From contig NW_004457736.1 of the NCBI RefSeq assembly GCF_000203815.1, forward strand, positions 806,001 through 870,000: 64,000 nt of DNA. The letters run 5' to 3'. Shown piece by piece: positions 12,540-26,350 of the stretch; the stretch's first letter is position 1, and each line of letters starts with the position of its first letter. A program made the translations under genes and the position numbers. The notes beneath the pieces are model-generated. The model did not search any database. It was not told where the DNA came from and saw only the letters and a list, made by a program, of their open reading frames with translations. Origin of the DNA: Cavenderia fasciculata (Eukaryota; Evosea; Eumycetozoa; Acytosteliales; Cavenderiaceae).

Positions 12540-15500
12540 ATGGGAGAATCAGATGACGAAGATTGGGACGCAGATTTTGGTATTGAACCAGGTCACAATC
12601 TATCATCTCTTCAAAGAAAGTTAACAATTGGAAAGTTATCAAAGAAAGAGAAAGCAGAGATTATGGCTGTTGGCAATAATAATCAAAATAATAATAATAA
12701 CAATAACAATAATAATAATAATAATAATAATAATAGTTCTTCACCATTGAATGTACCATCATCACCACAAAGATCAATATCACCAATTCAACAACAACAA
12801 CAAAGTAATAGTTTTACACCAATCAAAACACAAAGATCCGATGGTGGAAGCAGTTCAAATTTGATGGATGACGATGATGATTGGGACAGATCACCATCGC
12901 CAACCAAGGGTATATTACAGAATCGAAAGGAAGAGTCAGACTCTGAAGATTGGGATGCCGACTTTGGTGGTGGAACACCAGCTCCAGGGGGAACCAGTTC
13001 ACCAGCTTCTCCACAAATGAAGATTTTGGGTATCAAGGCCGATCCAAACCAAAAGACTGAATGGGACGACGATTTCCTTTTCAACGATAGCTCTGAATCT
13101 GACAGTAAATCAATCCTAACACCTGCCAACAACTTATTGACTCGTGTTGCATCAAGACCACTTTCAAATCAAATTGATACCAAAATACCTGCTTCTATTT
13201 CAGATTTAATTAATTTAATGATTTGTACGTTGCAATAGATAATATTAATAACATATTGAATTTAACTAATACTTTTATATTTATTTAATAGTTGGAAATG
13301 ATATAAATACACAACAAACTATTGTTGAAAACAAGACACCACCAATTAATGGACTTAAAATTACAACTTTATCAGGTATGTCAAATATAAATATAAAGGA
13401 TTATATGTATATATGTATATGTATATATTTATTGACGTTTTATTTGTTTATTATTTTAATTGGTAGAAAATGAATTAAAAAAGAAACTTGAAACACAAAA
13501 TCAATTGATAGAATTGGCATTACATGTTAGTAGTAATCAATTGGAATTATCGAAACGATACTATGAATTGGGAATGATATATTTAAGTGTGCAACAGACG
13601 ATTATGGCCAACACACAGTTGTCAACGGCCTACAAACTGTTGCAAGATCACAAGGAGGACTTTGACACACCACTCGACGAAAACAACGACCAGTTTGAGT
13701 TGGATCTCCTCTACCAACTGGGAATGACCTCCAAGGCCATGGCCAACATCTTCAACACGACAGAGTACTTTAAAAAGGCGCTAGAGATTTGTGCCAAAGA
13801 CACCAAGACGTTTTTGGCAATGTACCAAAAGATCAACTATGAGTTGGGTCTGTGCTACGCTACGAGCGAGACACCCATCTACGCAACTAAATATCTAGAA
13901 GCTTACCTGCGCAGTCTGCTGTGCGGACACTGCGCCACTCTCCATGTACATACATCTGATTGTCTGGGCACGTCACCTGCCGAGCCACTCAAGCATGTCA
14001 AAGAGTGGGCTGGTGTTGCTGGCGGCTGTTTGCAGATGGCCAAAACCATGAAGACGTTGGGTGACGTGGAATTGTGCGTATCGTTTGCCAAACGCGCATG
14101 CTACGCTGCTAAAAAGGTTGGTGACCGTGTACTCGAGAACGAGTCAATCTTGCTGCTCAATGAGACTAGCAAGGTACAACGAGATGGTGGAGGGTTTGCA
14201 GTACCGGCGTTGCCAGCATCGGCGGCCAAGCTAAGTCTCCAGAATGCACTGTCTGGGAGTACAGGAATGGGAATCCCGTCATCCACATCATCATCGACAA
14301 CGGTGACTGCCCCCGGACTAGGGTCACTCAAGCTGCAGCTGGGAGGTCAGTCGTCGAGCACCGCCAAGGACGAGGCAGACTCGACCACGGCCGGCTTTGA
14401 ATCGGACGACGACGAGGATTGGGACGCCGAGCTCGGATTGGACGTCGAAGGTGAGGACAGCCGTCCCGTACTCCAACTAGCCGGTCAGTCGTCGACAGTC
14501 GTCAACAAGGACCGTATGCCATCACACTACCGGCTCATCGAGAGCATCAACAACCAAAACTTTGAGATTGTCAAGTACCCCAAGCCATCGTACCTCTACT
14601 CGCTCACCACTCCCGACGGCCACTCGTTTTTGCACGAGGAAGCTCTCTCCAAGTGGCTGTCGAGCCTCATCATCAAGCACCTCGAGGGTCAGGACCGCGC
14701 CATTCGCGTCCTACCACAACGCGCATCGCTCGAGGAACTTCGTAACGAGTTTGCACAAGAGTCTGGCAAGTGGAAAAAGAACACTAAAAAGTGGGCACGT
14801 CTCAATCTCGAGTTTTGCTGCACCCTCCATATCTTTGGATACGACGAGCAGTGTTGGGACACTATCCACGCATTCTTTTTGGATCTACGTGATTCTGGCG
14901 CATCATCTCCATTATCTACATCACGTGGAAAGTCTACCTCAACAACTACATTGATTCCTCCAAGTAGTAGTAATCATCAACCCATTTCATCATCTCCTTT
15001 GAGACCATCTGTTAATCCTACTACCAATCCAACTACTACAACTGGAACAACTAGTAAAACATCTTCAACGGTACCTGCACCAAGTATATCAGTTACACCG
15101 ACACCTATTACCGCATCATCATCCACCTCTCGTCAGAGAATGTCGATGGAGATTGATGAAAAGGATGCCACCTATCATTATGCATTGCAAATGCTCTATT
15201 TGGCAGGAAAACTCTGGAAGCCCGAGGAAGACGCCTCCTTTAAGCATATGTTCCAGGGGCTCAAGAACCTGTCGGTCACCAACGCACACCATGTAGATAT
15301 TATAGTCGCCGAAACCTATTCACACCACCTGCACCACAAATCAAGCTCATCCGACGATGACTCTGACAATGACAGCGACAAGTCAGACTCTGACGAAGAG
15401 CCCGAGCTTCGTACCAGACCCGACGAGTTTGCTGGCAATGAAGAAGAGAAAATCAATCCTCTCAATATCTTCCTCAGATCTTACCAACATTGTAAATTAA

Positions 15501-18500
15501 AACTTAATTCTTTAGATATTAATCAACAAAATCAACAAAATAATAATAGTAATAATACTCCATCTAAATCACCAATAACTAATGCTGCTGCTGCTGGATC
15601 ATCATCTTCTACTTCATTTACACCAAAACCAATCAATTCGATTAAAGAATATTTTGAAGTTGGATTAAAGAATGCAATGGTACGTGCATTGACAGATATT
15701 CATTTACATTTGAATGGTATATCTCCATTGACGACCAAGTCTCTTGGTGACCCTATCATGGATGTTAATGTACCAGCCAATATGACGGATTTGTTGGATG
15801 CCAACTACCGTATGAAACTGTTGACCGATTTGTATCTAGACACTCCACCCACATTCTTAAAGGCCAAGGCTGCCTATGCGTTGGGTATTCATCACTCGGA
15901 TGGCAATGATTTGGTGTTGGCCGAAAAGTTCTTTTTCGAGACACTCTACATTATCGATAATATCCGTCAACCTATTGTTGGATTGCCACCAGTACTCTCA
16001 GAGTTGGCTGCCAATGCTTCGTTGGGATACGCCGGTGTGCTACTCGACAACTACAAGTACCAATACGCCATTGTCAGCTTTGACAATGCCCTTCTCATCT
16101 ACAACATCCGTAAAAAGAAAGAGTATGGTACACTGTTGCGTAGAGTGGCCGCGTTGGCAAGAGAAAACGATGATATCAACGCTGCCATCTACTATTACAA
16201 GCAGATCCTCAACAGCTATCTCGAGGACGACCCACAGAGCAAGACCAACGAGATTATCTATATTTGCGAGGTCATCAGCTCGCTCTACTGGGAAAAAGGA
16301 AACTACAAGCAGAGTGAGGAGTACCTCAAGGTAGTCTTTTTAATCTTGCACAAGGGCAGCACGCCGCTTGGAGACAGTGGGTATCGCGACACACCCAAGT
16401 TCGACAACCCTATCTTTTTCAACCTGCATATGAAGCTTGCCAACCTCTACCTCGAAAGCTACCACATTGAACGTGGTCTCGAGCTACTCGTCACTATGCG
16501 CAAACATAACCTCCCACACGGCAAGCTCAACTCGCTGCTCTTTTTATTGGCCAAGGTGTATACCAAGATGGAGTGGTTTGATGAGTGTACAGGTGTTCTC
16601 AATCAACTCGAGAATGACGAGTCGGGTAGCGGCATCCAGACGAGTGGAAGTAGTCCGTTGGGATTACCGTTGTTTGGTGGAGCTGCCAAAAGCTTTAACG
16701 CTGGTCCACCAGGTGGCAGTCATATCCCCAGTCCATTGCACGCCAACCCGATGAAGACATCGTATCAAGGTGGTAGTGGAAACAACAAGATTGAACGTAA
16801 CCTCAAGTACTGGGAACTCAACTGTCTCAACTACTACCACAGTAACAAGTTTGCAGAGGCACTTGTATGTGTAGAATGCGCAATAGAGTCGTGTCCACTT
16901 GGTAGTTTGAATGCACGTGGACAATACTTTTACATTCGTGGAAAGATTCTCCAGAAACTCGTGTCATTTGCCAATGTCACATTGATCAACTTCCCCACAA
17001 CACTACGTCCAACATCTGATGACCTGAAGGAGATTGTCGAGACGCTCACCCCTGCACCATCATACACATGTACTGGTGACCTCATTCAAGAGGGAATTGC
17101 ATCGTTTAAACGCGCCTATCACTATTTCAAATCGATTGGTGATGATGTCAAGATTCAAAAGACAGTTTCACGTATTGCCGAGGTCTACCTCGACCGTGTG
17201 TTTGCACCATGTATGCTGCTGCACTATCCCTTTTATGATGTGGCCCGTCTGCCTTTCTTTGGCCCATCCAAGTTTATCCAAAAGGATGGAGAGCAACAAG
17301 ACGACCAAAAGAAGCGTAGTGCCAACAAACAACCCAAGAAACCAGCTGCCGAAACGCCCTCGATCAACTCTGAGGTGAAAGAGTTTTACATCACCTTTGA
17401 GATGATTGAGAACCCAGCTACACTGGCCATGGACGTCAACATTGACACGTGCAACATTGTACAGCTACTCAAGAGCTACCTCAACATGGCCGAGCTCAAG
17501 CTACTTCAGGGTGACCGCGACTTGGCCATCTCATACTGGACCGAAACACGCAACCTCTATTATAACCTCTTTTTCGACGGTCCGTTGCTAATTGGTCGTG
17601 GTGCGCCTCTACAGTTCCTCAAGAAAGTGTATTCAGTGGCCAAGCGTATGATCCGCTTCCTCTTTGCATTTGATCAAGAGTTGATCAACAAGAATTTAAT
17701 GTTGGTGGACAGTTACCTCTCGTTGGAGATTGATATTTCGCAGGCAAAGAAACGTCCTATCGACTTTAACAAACCATTGTCATATGACTCTAATCCACAG
17801 ATTGGCAAGATCTACATGCCCTATCTTGGCAAGGCATATACTATTGGACGTAACTTTAAAAAGACTGGTCGCATGGAAGTGTCATTGTCACTCGACAAGG
17901 GTGTCGATGTCATGTCGGGCAGTCCAACAGGCGCAAACAGCGCAGGCAACCGTCTATCCGCCAAGATCTCTAACCTCACCTTTACCGAAAAGACAAAGGA
18001 TGAGGAAAAGACCATCAACACGGGTGACGAAGTAGGCGAGAAGATCTGGGGATCATTCCATGCCATCAAGAATGAAATGAGAAAGTATTCAATTGGCAAG
18101 ATCAATCAAGAAGAGTTGGCATCACGCAACAAGCTGACTATCAAGCAGATCCTCAAGATATTAAATTCTTACAAGAATCATCAACAACAAAACACCTTGC
18201 TCAACCATAGTACTAGTACAGGTAGTTATGGTCATACTGGTGCAGGTTCACCTGGTTTGGCGGTTGGCGGAGTATCTCCGTCTTTCCAATCGGTCAACAG
18301 TTTGGCAACACTCTTTAGAAGCCAGACCAAGTTGAATCTTTCACAGATGGCAGAAGGACGTAACAGAACGCCAAGTAACGCTGGTAACAGTAGTGGAACG
18401 ATCAAGAACTTGTCAAACCGTTACGAAGAGTTGTCGTTTAATAATACTCCCACAAAGATCAACGCAACGCTACAGAAATTAGTTTACTCGCTACAGGTTG

Positions 18501-20636
18501 ACAATTACTTTATCCATTATGTGCCGACGAGTGGACGCAAGAGATTTAATCGTATTGGTGGATCGGAAGAGTTGACACCACTGACTCCACCAACTAGCTT
18601 GCTCTATCTCCAGATTTACCTGTTGAGTAATGCTACAGAGCATGTGTCGTTTATTGTGTCGTCATTGATCACACTCGAACGTATTCTTATGTTTTTGTGT
18701 AACCGTCCATACTGGGCATCGACGCCATCTGCAGAAGACGCTGCCAAAAAGAAGAGTTTCTTTGGTTCGTTTAGCCGCTCAACCGGTAATAACAGTCTAA
18801 AGAGCGCACCCAAGTTTATGGAAAAGACTGTCAATTTCCACAATGAGTTGATTGGATTCTTAAACTCGACGATTGGGCCACCACAGAGTGATGAGGATCA
18901 TCTAAGCGATTCACCACCTCAAGAGCGTTCCGACAGCCATCACCATCACCCCAACCATCATGGACCGGGTACGCCGACCACTGGCGGGCTCGGATTGGGC
19001 GGTCCGTCGCACCAGCACACCAATACGCATCCCAACCTACCACTGGCCCCATCGCGAGGTGTCAAGTTGTCGCTCGACCCCGAGCAGAGAAGTGAAGACC
19101 ATGGTCGTAGTATGAGTGTCGGTTCAGGATCGGTCGCCAGAAAGGTATATAACCACCAACAGTTGTCATTACTCTCGATGGCCAAGCGTATGGTCAAGAG
19201 CGAAGATCCCGCCTACTCCAAGGCATTCGTATCGATTGATCAGTTGTCAACACAAATCTGCAAGATCTTTTCGCACCGTGAGATGCGTGAGTGTTCAGAG
19301 CAAAATCCATTGCAATTGTTCCTCTTTGTAAACTCTAATGAGCAACGCAAGTCACTCACCTCACTCGACACACCCTCTGACAAGACCAATGACCAAGCCA
19401 TCAAATTCTCGCCAGAGATTATTGCATCACTCGCACCACTACTTTCACTCGTACCTCCCAAGGATCCAGCTCAAGAAGATGCCGAACGTAACAAGATTGT
19501 GTCGGAACTTAAAAACACAACCTTTGCATCGTTGTTTGAAATATTGCCACTCGAAAAGGAGAAACAACCCCACCAACAACAACAGCAACATCAACAAAAG
19601 AAGCCAACCAAGAGCTTTGTCTTTTTTGGAAAGGAGAGCAAGTCAGAGCAACCAATCATTCCATCTACCAATGTCTCTACCACCCCTCTCTTTTTTATCT
19701 GCTCCAAGAGTCTACAGGTATTCCCATGGGAATTGATTATTCCCGATTTCATTGTTCGTTACCTCACCCTCTACGATTTGATGAAAACAAATTACATTAC
19801 AGAAAATGACGATGAAGAACCAGATACTCGATCAATCCCTGTATTTATCAACTGTTGCAACTCTGTCACTGATAAATCTCACTTTATCGATCATATTAAA
19901 AAAGATAATTCTGTTAAATTAATGAATTATAATTTATTTAGTTGTACCAATGTAAGAAAAAGAAAATAGAAAAAAATAGAATAATATAATATATAAATAT
20001 TAACAATATTTTTTTTTAATTTATATTATTTGTAGAAGTCATCAATTAAATTATTAAATGATAATCATCCATATCTTTCACCATTAATTAAATTGGGAAC
20101 CAAACCAAGTGTAGTTAGAAAAAAGAACAAATATTTGGACTTTTTCGATCTTTCGGCAACAAGAATCTCTGGCATTACAAAGTTTATAGAAGATTTTACA
20201 GATACTATTCATTTCCCTATCCTTTTATTTGCATATAATGATTTAGTAGATTTATCTCAATTACCATTATTTATTTTAAGGTAAAATTTAAAAAAACCAA
20301 TAATATTATTACAATTAAAAATATTAATTTATTTTATTTTTTATTTATTTTTTTAGGAATAAACAAGCATGTAATGTATTATTTATTCCAGCATCAAAAC
20401 AAAAAGAAATAATGAGTAGATTAACAAAGATATATGATCTACATTTGAAACAAAGTATAAAGAATTCTTCATCTGCAAATATCCTTCAACAACCATCTCA
20501 ACAACAACAACAGCATCAACAAATTAGTGTACAAAAAGAACGTTATCAATTCCTTATTTCAGCCATTCAAACCATCAAGGAAGAGTTTAGTACCCCAATC
20601 GTCTTTTTCAATCCAACCTTCTTTTATCAACAATAA
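12540..20636 (+). CDS. Giant TPR protein with repeated acidic W-x3-F motifs and CHAT-like C-terminus
   Basis: Five exons: 12540-13224, 13292-13375, 13467-19951, 20036-20280 and 20357-20636, all in phase; 2592 residues. The N-terminus carries short acidic motifs: DDEDWDADFG (residues ~5-14), DSEDWDADFG (~136-145), TEWDDDF (~173), and a variant DDDEDWDAELG at ~570. Helical TPR-type repeats appear at ~285-400 (ELSKRYYELGMIYLSVQQ; ALEICAKDTKTFL) and again in the middle (AKAAYALGIHH; YAIVSFDNALLIYN; AAIYYYKQILNSYLED; SEEYLKVVFLILHKG). The last ~300 residues look like an alpha/beta domain; FFICSKSLQVFPWELII resembles the L..(I/F)PWE(L/I)(L/I) strand-helix of CHAT domains, which often follow TPRs. 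I see no CHAT His-Gly or catalytic Cys, so any such domain would be inactive. I know no named family. Low-complexity Ser/Thr/Asn linkers are frequent. Confidence 0.8.
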
Positions 20637-20812
20637 CAATAATCGATCATGATGGTGAAACTAGTAGAATTTTAAATCATCATTTCTACTTTTTTTTCCC
20701 AAAAAAAATAATGTATCATACAAATAGTACAATAAAATAATATTTATAACAAAAAAAATAATACATTTAGATAGATAGATAGATAAAATAACTCTCTTTT
20801 AATTTACTAATA

Positions 20813-23800
20813 TTAATTTAATTGTTTATTTTGATGAATGGTATTTGCCAATTTTTTTAATTGTTGAGAGTTTGATGGTCCAGTTTCATCGACCAACCAT
20901 GTAAAGAGACCATGAGGATTGCTTAGTAATCTATGGGGAGTATCAAACTCTATGATTTTACCAGCATCCATTACAATGATTCGATCATAATCAATAATAG
21001 TGTTTAGACGATGTGCTATTGTAATGATGGTGCAATCTTTGAATTTATCCTTGATGGTTTGTTGTATCCAAGCATCATATGTTGCATCAACAGATGCTGT
21101 ACCTTCATCAATCGCTAGTATCTTTGGATGTCTTAAAAGAATTCTACCTAGGCAAATGAGTTGACGTTGTCCAACTGACCAATTATCACCATTCTCTGAT
21201 ACTGCACAATCTAATCCGCCCTCCAATTCCTTGACTTTGTCATAGAGTTGTATGTCTTTTACAATTCTCCATAGTCCTTCATCATCACATTCATTAAATG
21301 GATCGAGGTTCATTCTGAGTGTACCAGCAAACAGACAAGCTTCCTGTGGCAAGACTGCTAGATTCTTTCTAAGATCCTTTAATCCAACTTGAGAAATATC
21401 CAAACCATCAAATTTTATGCTTCCCTTTGACAACTCGATGAGACGAAACAATGCAAGAACTAAAGATGACTTGCCAGACCCTGTTCGACCAACAATACCA
21501 ATCTTTTCATTTGGAGCAATGGAACAACTAATTCCTTTGAGAACAGGTTCTAATCCTTGGCGATAGCTCATAACGACATTATCCATTGTGATTCCACCTT
21601 GTTCAGGCCATTTTTTAGATGGACGTGAGTGTTTAATGATTTGAGGAGCCTCGGTTGGCCCGTTAATGTAATGGTTCATTCTCTCGACGCTATTCATTTT
21701 AGTTTCAAGGTCGGTTCCTTGTAACGTTGCACGATTTAATGAAGAGGTAATCGAGAGTGAATAAGAGATGGATAATCCAATCGAAGCAATGGTGAGAGAA
21801 TCTCGATTGATAGTCACAAATATGACTGTGAAAAAAATGATGAGATTGCCAAGGAAATCGAGACGTAGGCCAAGCCACTGATTGATAGTTTGGAGCATCA
21901 TGGTAGGCTTGTTGTTTTCATCCAACAAATGATAATTTGTCATAATGTTGTCTTGTTCTCTTCCATAGGCATGAATACTAGTCACTCCTTGAAGACTCTC
22001 ACTAAAATGTGAGAAAATGGGTGACCTTGAAATAGAAACCAAACGTTGGAGTTCCCGACTAGAACATCTATAATAGGTTTGAATAAAATAGTATAAAACT
22101 ATGATGGGAGCAATTGGAACCAATAGGAATGGTGTAATGACTGATATAATGACAATGGTTGCAACAATTTGTGTGGAATATAGAATGTATTGGCTGGTTG
22201 AAGATGCAATCATTTGATCGAGAACATCTTGATCACGACTGAAACGATTAAGTATACGACCCATTGGAGTTGTATCAAAGAATGACATTGGACATTTAAG
22301 AATGGCAGCAAAGAGGTTTTCGTGGATACGTTTGGCGCAGGTGACTGAGAAAGAAAAGAAGAAAAAGTTGCGCAAACAACATACAATAACGGCTGCAACA
22401 CCAATACCAATGTAAACATAGAGGTATTGATCAGAAATGAGGCTGATACTGCCATTTCCAAATTGCATGGTATTGGACCAAACTGAAAGCCACCAACTAA
22501 TCAACACTGTCGTTGTCGTCTCTAATATGAAAATGAAAATGATAAAACCAAACAATCCAATTCCACCATTCTTAAAGTAAGAGTAGTATACTCCTAAATT
22601 GACTGCACCAGTTTCTCTTTCCTCTACCTTTACCAATTCTTTGCTTGCCATTGGAGGAGGACCAGTTTGTTTTCTCTTACTTTTATATTTGGTTGCTCTC
22701 TTTCTAAGTGATTTAAATCTTTCTTTCATTTTCTTTTTCTGTGATAAAACAACTGTCACTCCTAAATCATCAACTATTGTTTCTTTTTGTTCCTCTTCTT
22801 CTTTGTCTTCTCTAATTTGATTATCATCATCTTCTTCTTCCTCTTCTGGAATACCATCGTCAGAATCTTCCATGACAGTACTGTTACTACTAGAGTCTGA
22901 TGAATCACAATCATGAATTCCAAACAACTTTAATGTTTTGGAAAACTCTCCTTGAGATTCCATCAACTCTTTGTATGTACCTCTTTCTAGAATTTTGTTT
23001 TCATCCAACACTAGTACTTCGTTGGCAAATGGAATATAGTTGAGTTGATTGGCCACCAAAATAACAGTCTTGTTTTTGAGAGCACCAGTAATAACCTTTT
23101 GGAATAAATGTTTTCCAACGTGTGCATCGACTGCAGACAATGGATCATCGAGTATATAAATATCGGCATCACTGTAAACAGCTCTTGCAATACTGATTCT
23201 TTGTTTTTGACCACCAGAAAGATTAATACCACGTTCACCAATTTCAACTTGATCACCTTCTGGAAACATTTCCAAATCTCTCTTTAATGCACATGATTCA
23301 ATTACATAATCGTATCTAACTTGATCATACTCTTTTCCAAATAATATATTTTCTTTTAATGTTGAATTTATCTAAAAGACATAAAAAAAATTAAAATTAT
23401 TATTTAATTAATTTGGTTTAATTATTTTAAATATTTAAATTACATACAATAAAAGCCTGTTGAGGAACGTAGGCAATTTTTCCTTTAATTTTTAATGAAC
23501 CTTTAATTAATTCCATATCACCTAGGATTGCTTGACAAATCGATGATTTACCACTACCAACACACCCTACTACCATTGTGAGTGATGAACCTTTACATTG
23601 GATTGAAATATTTTCGAGTTTAAACGAGTCGTCTTTGGAAACCTCCCAATTAAAGGATGCTTCATTTGCATAGACTCCATTTTCGACTGATGGATCAATG
23701 ATGGTTTCAACTGGCTTTCTTTCAGACAATAAAAGAAACTTTGCCACTCTGTTTTTTGATACTTTGACCTGTGCCAACATTGCAAAGATCAATGGAAGAA

Positions 23801-25154
23801 TATTTAATGGCCAACGAAGAATATTGAGATAGGCCATTGCTGAAAATACTCTATCCGCCGAGACACCAGTCTGGGCTTGAAAAACAATAGCAAAAACAAC
23901 CATTGAAATTATATTTGGTACAGAAGTAACTATAAATATTAATCCTGCTTTCTAAAAATTAAAAAATAAATTAAATAAAATTTAAATTAATAAATTATGT
24001 AATTGATTGATAATTTGTATTTATATTTGTTTGTTTACTTACGACATTTGAAAATTTAGATAAAGATTTAATTTCTGAATTACGAGCATCTGTTACTTTT
24101 TGTGCAAAGGAGTCTTCCCATGCATAGAGTTTGATGATTTTAATGTATTGAAGTATTTCACTGATGAGACGAAGACGACGGTCTGAACTCTTGATAATAG
24201 ATAATCTGATTTTCAATAGTTTTCTAGCGACGATGGCATTGGTAGGTGCAACGATCAACATGATACCCAACCCTACAAATGTTGGCCACCCAATTTCACG
24301 ATATATTAAAACGATACATGCAATCATTAGAAAGGGGGCAAAAATACCATTGTTTAACATGATAAACATCTCGGATACACGTTGAGCATCGTTGCTCATT
24401 AAATTAACAATTTCACCGGGTGATGTTTGTCTTCTGGCAGCTGTATCAAGTTTGAGAGATTTTGCATAAATGTCAACCACCATTCCTGATCTCATCCAAT
24501 TACCAACTCTTGATGATATTAAATTGGATTGATAATTACAAAATGATCCAATCATTGATGCACCAAATATAGCCAATGCATAATAATATCCAAAATTTTC
24601 ATCTAGAGTATCATCATTGGTGTTATTTCGTAATAATAATATATGGTTGATTAATTTACTCATCAATTGTGGTCCGACAAAAAGTGATGCACAATATACT
24701 GAATAAAATAACATTCCTAAACAATAATATAATCCATATGCTCTAATTGATGCTTTCCAATATTGTTTCTTTTTACTATAAAAAAAATAAAAAATTAATT
24801 TAAAAAAAAATGTTAGAATTACTGATTAAAAGTAAAAGATTTAATTTGATATAGTTACTCTTTCTTTAATTCTTTTTGCCATTCTTTTTGGATTTTTTTT
24901 GATACTGTACTTGATTTATCACATTGTGCAAGATTATATAAATGTGATTGCTCCAATACGTTTCGAAAACAGTGAAATGCAAATTTCTCGACCCAAGCAA
25001 ACGTTGCCAAAGAAAATAAACTTGCTCTATCGAATGGATTCTCTTCTCCATTAAATCCTATCTTATTTTCTTTTGTGTGAGGTGTGTCGTCAATCTTTTC
25101 TTGATTATTATTATTTATAGAACCCAATTCTATAGATGTGAAATCTTCACCCAT
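20813..25154 (-). CDS. ABC transporter, subfamily C (MRP-like)
   Basis: Full-length ATP-driven exporter of amphipathic or conjugated compounds. Four exons: 25154-24859, 24775-24043, 23951-23448 and 23371-20813; 1363 residues, as expected for dictyostelid ABCC proteins without the N-terminal TMD0. Order: short cytosolic N-terminus, TMD1 (from ~residue 110), NBD1, acidic linker, TMD2, NBD2. NBD1 has Walker A GCVGSGKSS, signature LSGGQKQR and Walker B IYILDDPLSAVD, where Asp replaces the catalytic Glu, as is normal in ABCC NBD1. NBD2 has Walker A GRTGSGKSS, signature WSVGQRQL and Walker B ILAIDEGTASVD with the catalytic Glu. The third intron interrupts NBD1 between the Q-loop (YVPQQAFI) and NSTLKENILFG. 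The linker (~120 residues) is Glu/Asp- then Lys/Arg-rich. Convergent with the TPR gene (177 bases between stops). Confidence 0.95.
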
Positions 25155-25190
25155 TGTAATAAATAAATATATATTTATATATATTAATTG

Positions 25191-25222
<32 letters not shown>

Positions 25223-25375
25223 ATAAAAATTAAAACGAATTAACGAATAAATCTTATTCTATCTGTCTATAATTAAATTTGAAATGAAATTAATTTAGAT
25301 GGTAGACAAAAAAAGCAGTTGCTCCTCCTTCCTATGAATTGATTAATTGAATATTATTGTATGTAATGTTGTCTT

Positions 25376-25393
25376 GGGGGGGGGGGGGGGGGG
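25376..25393 (+). repeat. Run of 18 G
   Basis: Eighteen consecutive G residues in otherwise A/T-rich intergenic DNA, upstream of the ABC transporter. It is long enough to form a G-quadruplex and is likely to vary in length between isolates. Confidence 0.95.
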
Positions 25394-25557
25394 TGAATTG
25401 GATGGATATGTGAGGCGGGATAATAGATCTACAAAAAAATAAATATTTGTCAAAATAAGTGGATTAGTTGAATAATGGGTGGGATGTGTAAAGTGATTTA
25501 AACATTTGATTTTTGTTTCGCTCCACAAAAGGCTACAATATTGGAAAAAAATTACAA

Positions 25558-25919
25558 TTAATAGTAATAAACATCAATGCCTCTTGACACATGGCTTGGG
25601 ATTACAGTGCTGGGGCACCCTACTCTACCCTTTGCAAAAGATTGTGTGACACTATTATAAAAAAAAAACAAATAAAAAAGCCACGTCTACACTAGGCCAA
25701 GCACTCAATTGTGAGAACGAAATGGTGCAATTGTAACAATGCTGCTTCTCCATCGAGTACATCATGATTTCGCAGGGTGTAACCTCCCCCACAGTTTACA
25801 GTAGGGGGGGTAGGTTTGAACCAACTCCGATTTCCATCGATGTTCATCGCAACGCCAGCGTGGTATTTGATTGGGGAGGGGGGAAACGGAAATGACGATA
25901 ACGAGGATGATTGATTGAT
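25558..25919 (-). CDS. Orphan two-exon reading frame or gene remnant
   Basis: Not recognised. An open stretch 25919-25693 (first ATG at 25847) reads IKYHAGVAMNIDGNRSWFKP and continues to ...VLTIECLA. A donor GTGTAG at 25692 and an acceptor TTTATAATAG ending at 25652 join it in phase to 25651-25558 (VTQSFAKGRVGCPSTVIPS ... stop). The composition is clearly more GC-rich and more protein-like than the flanks, and the intron removes an in-frame stop. No start exon is evident upstream, so this may be the 3' end of a gene whose 5' part has decayed (26100-25930 is also GC-richer with short coding-like stretches in other frames). The donor is unusual, which lowers confidence. Confidence 0.35.
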
Positions 25920-26350
25920 TTAAACTTTTGTGGTAAACGAAACGAACGTCAGAAAGGATAAACATCGATTGTTGAACATCACCAAATTTGATTTGCGCAA
26001 TCCCAAGCAATTGCAACTTTTTTTTTTGTCGGTTTTGGTCTAAACCCAAGGTGCACAAGGTCCTTGCATGGGCTCAAAGAATAGAGCCCCAAGCGTCACG
26101 TCGTTTGGTGTCGATTCATCTTATCCTCTTTCTTTTTGTTCGATGCAAAGATCGACGTTTCTTTTTTTTTTAGTTCCAAAAACAGATAATTGTTTGTTCA
26201 TTGTGACGAGTGATTAAATTTATAACAAATAAAAAGAAGAAGAAGAAAGAAGAGGAAGAAGGAGAAGAAGAAGGAATACTAATAATAATAGTTGTATATA
26301 TATATGTGTGTGTTGGGTAAATTAATATTATGATTTAATTTAAGTTCAAT
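25920..26350. other. GC-richer island then AT-rich 3' flank
   Basis: Bases ~25930-26110 have clearly higher GC than other spacers here. A 6-bp stem (GGGCTC/GAGCCC) closes an 8-base loop at ~26069-26088. Several short open frames exist on both strands but none is convincing. From 26165 on the sequence is A/G-rich and AT-rich and lies just downstream of the ferredoxin stop. Confidence 0.35.

Noticed and set aside
13903-19461. Many minus-strand and alternative-frame open frames inside the TPR gene
   Set aside because: Shadow frames produced by the GC-rich codon use of exon 3; no independent signals.
25595-25625. GGGATTACAG word resembling a mammalian Alu end
   Set aside because: Only about ten bases match, and the organism is a dictyostelid; chance or part of the orphan reading frame.
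25558-25919. Idea that the orphan frame is the end of a PIWI/Argonaute domain
   Set aside because: The spacing between the helix and the Pro-rich end does not fit, and no catalytic residue can be placed.
25988-26173. Plus-strand frame containing WAQRIEPQASRRL
   Set aside because: Starts in a spacer, ends in a T-run, and conflicts with equally weak minus-strand frames; no support.
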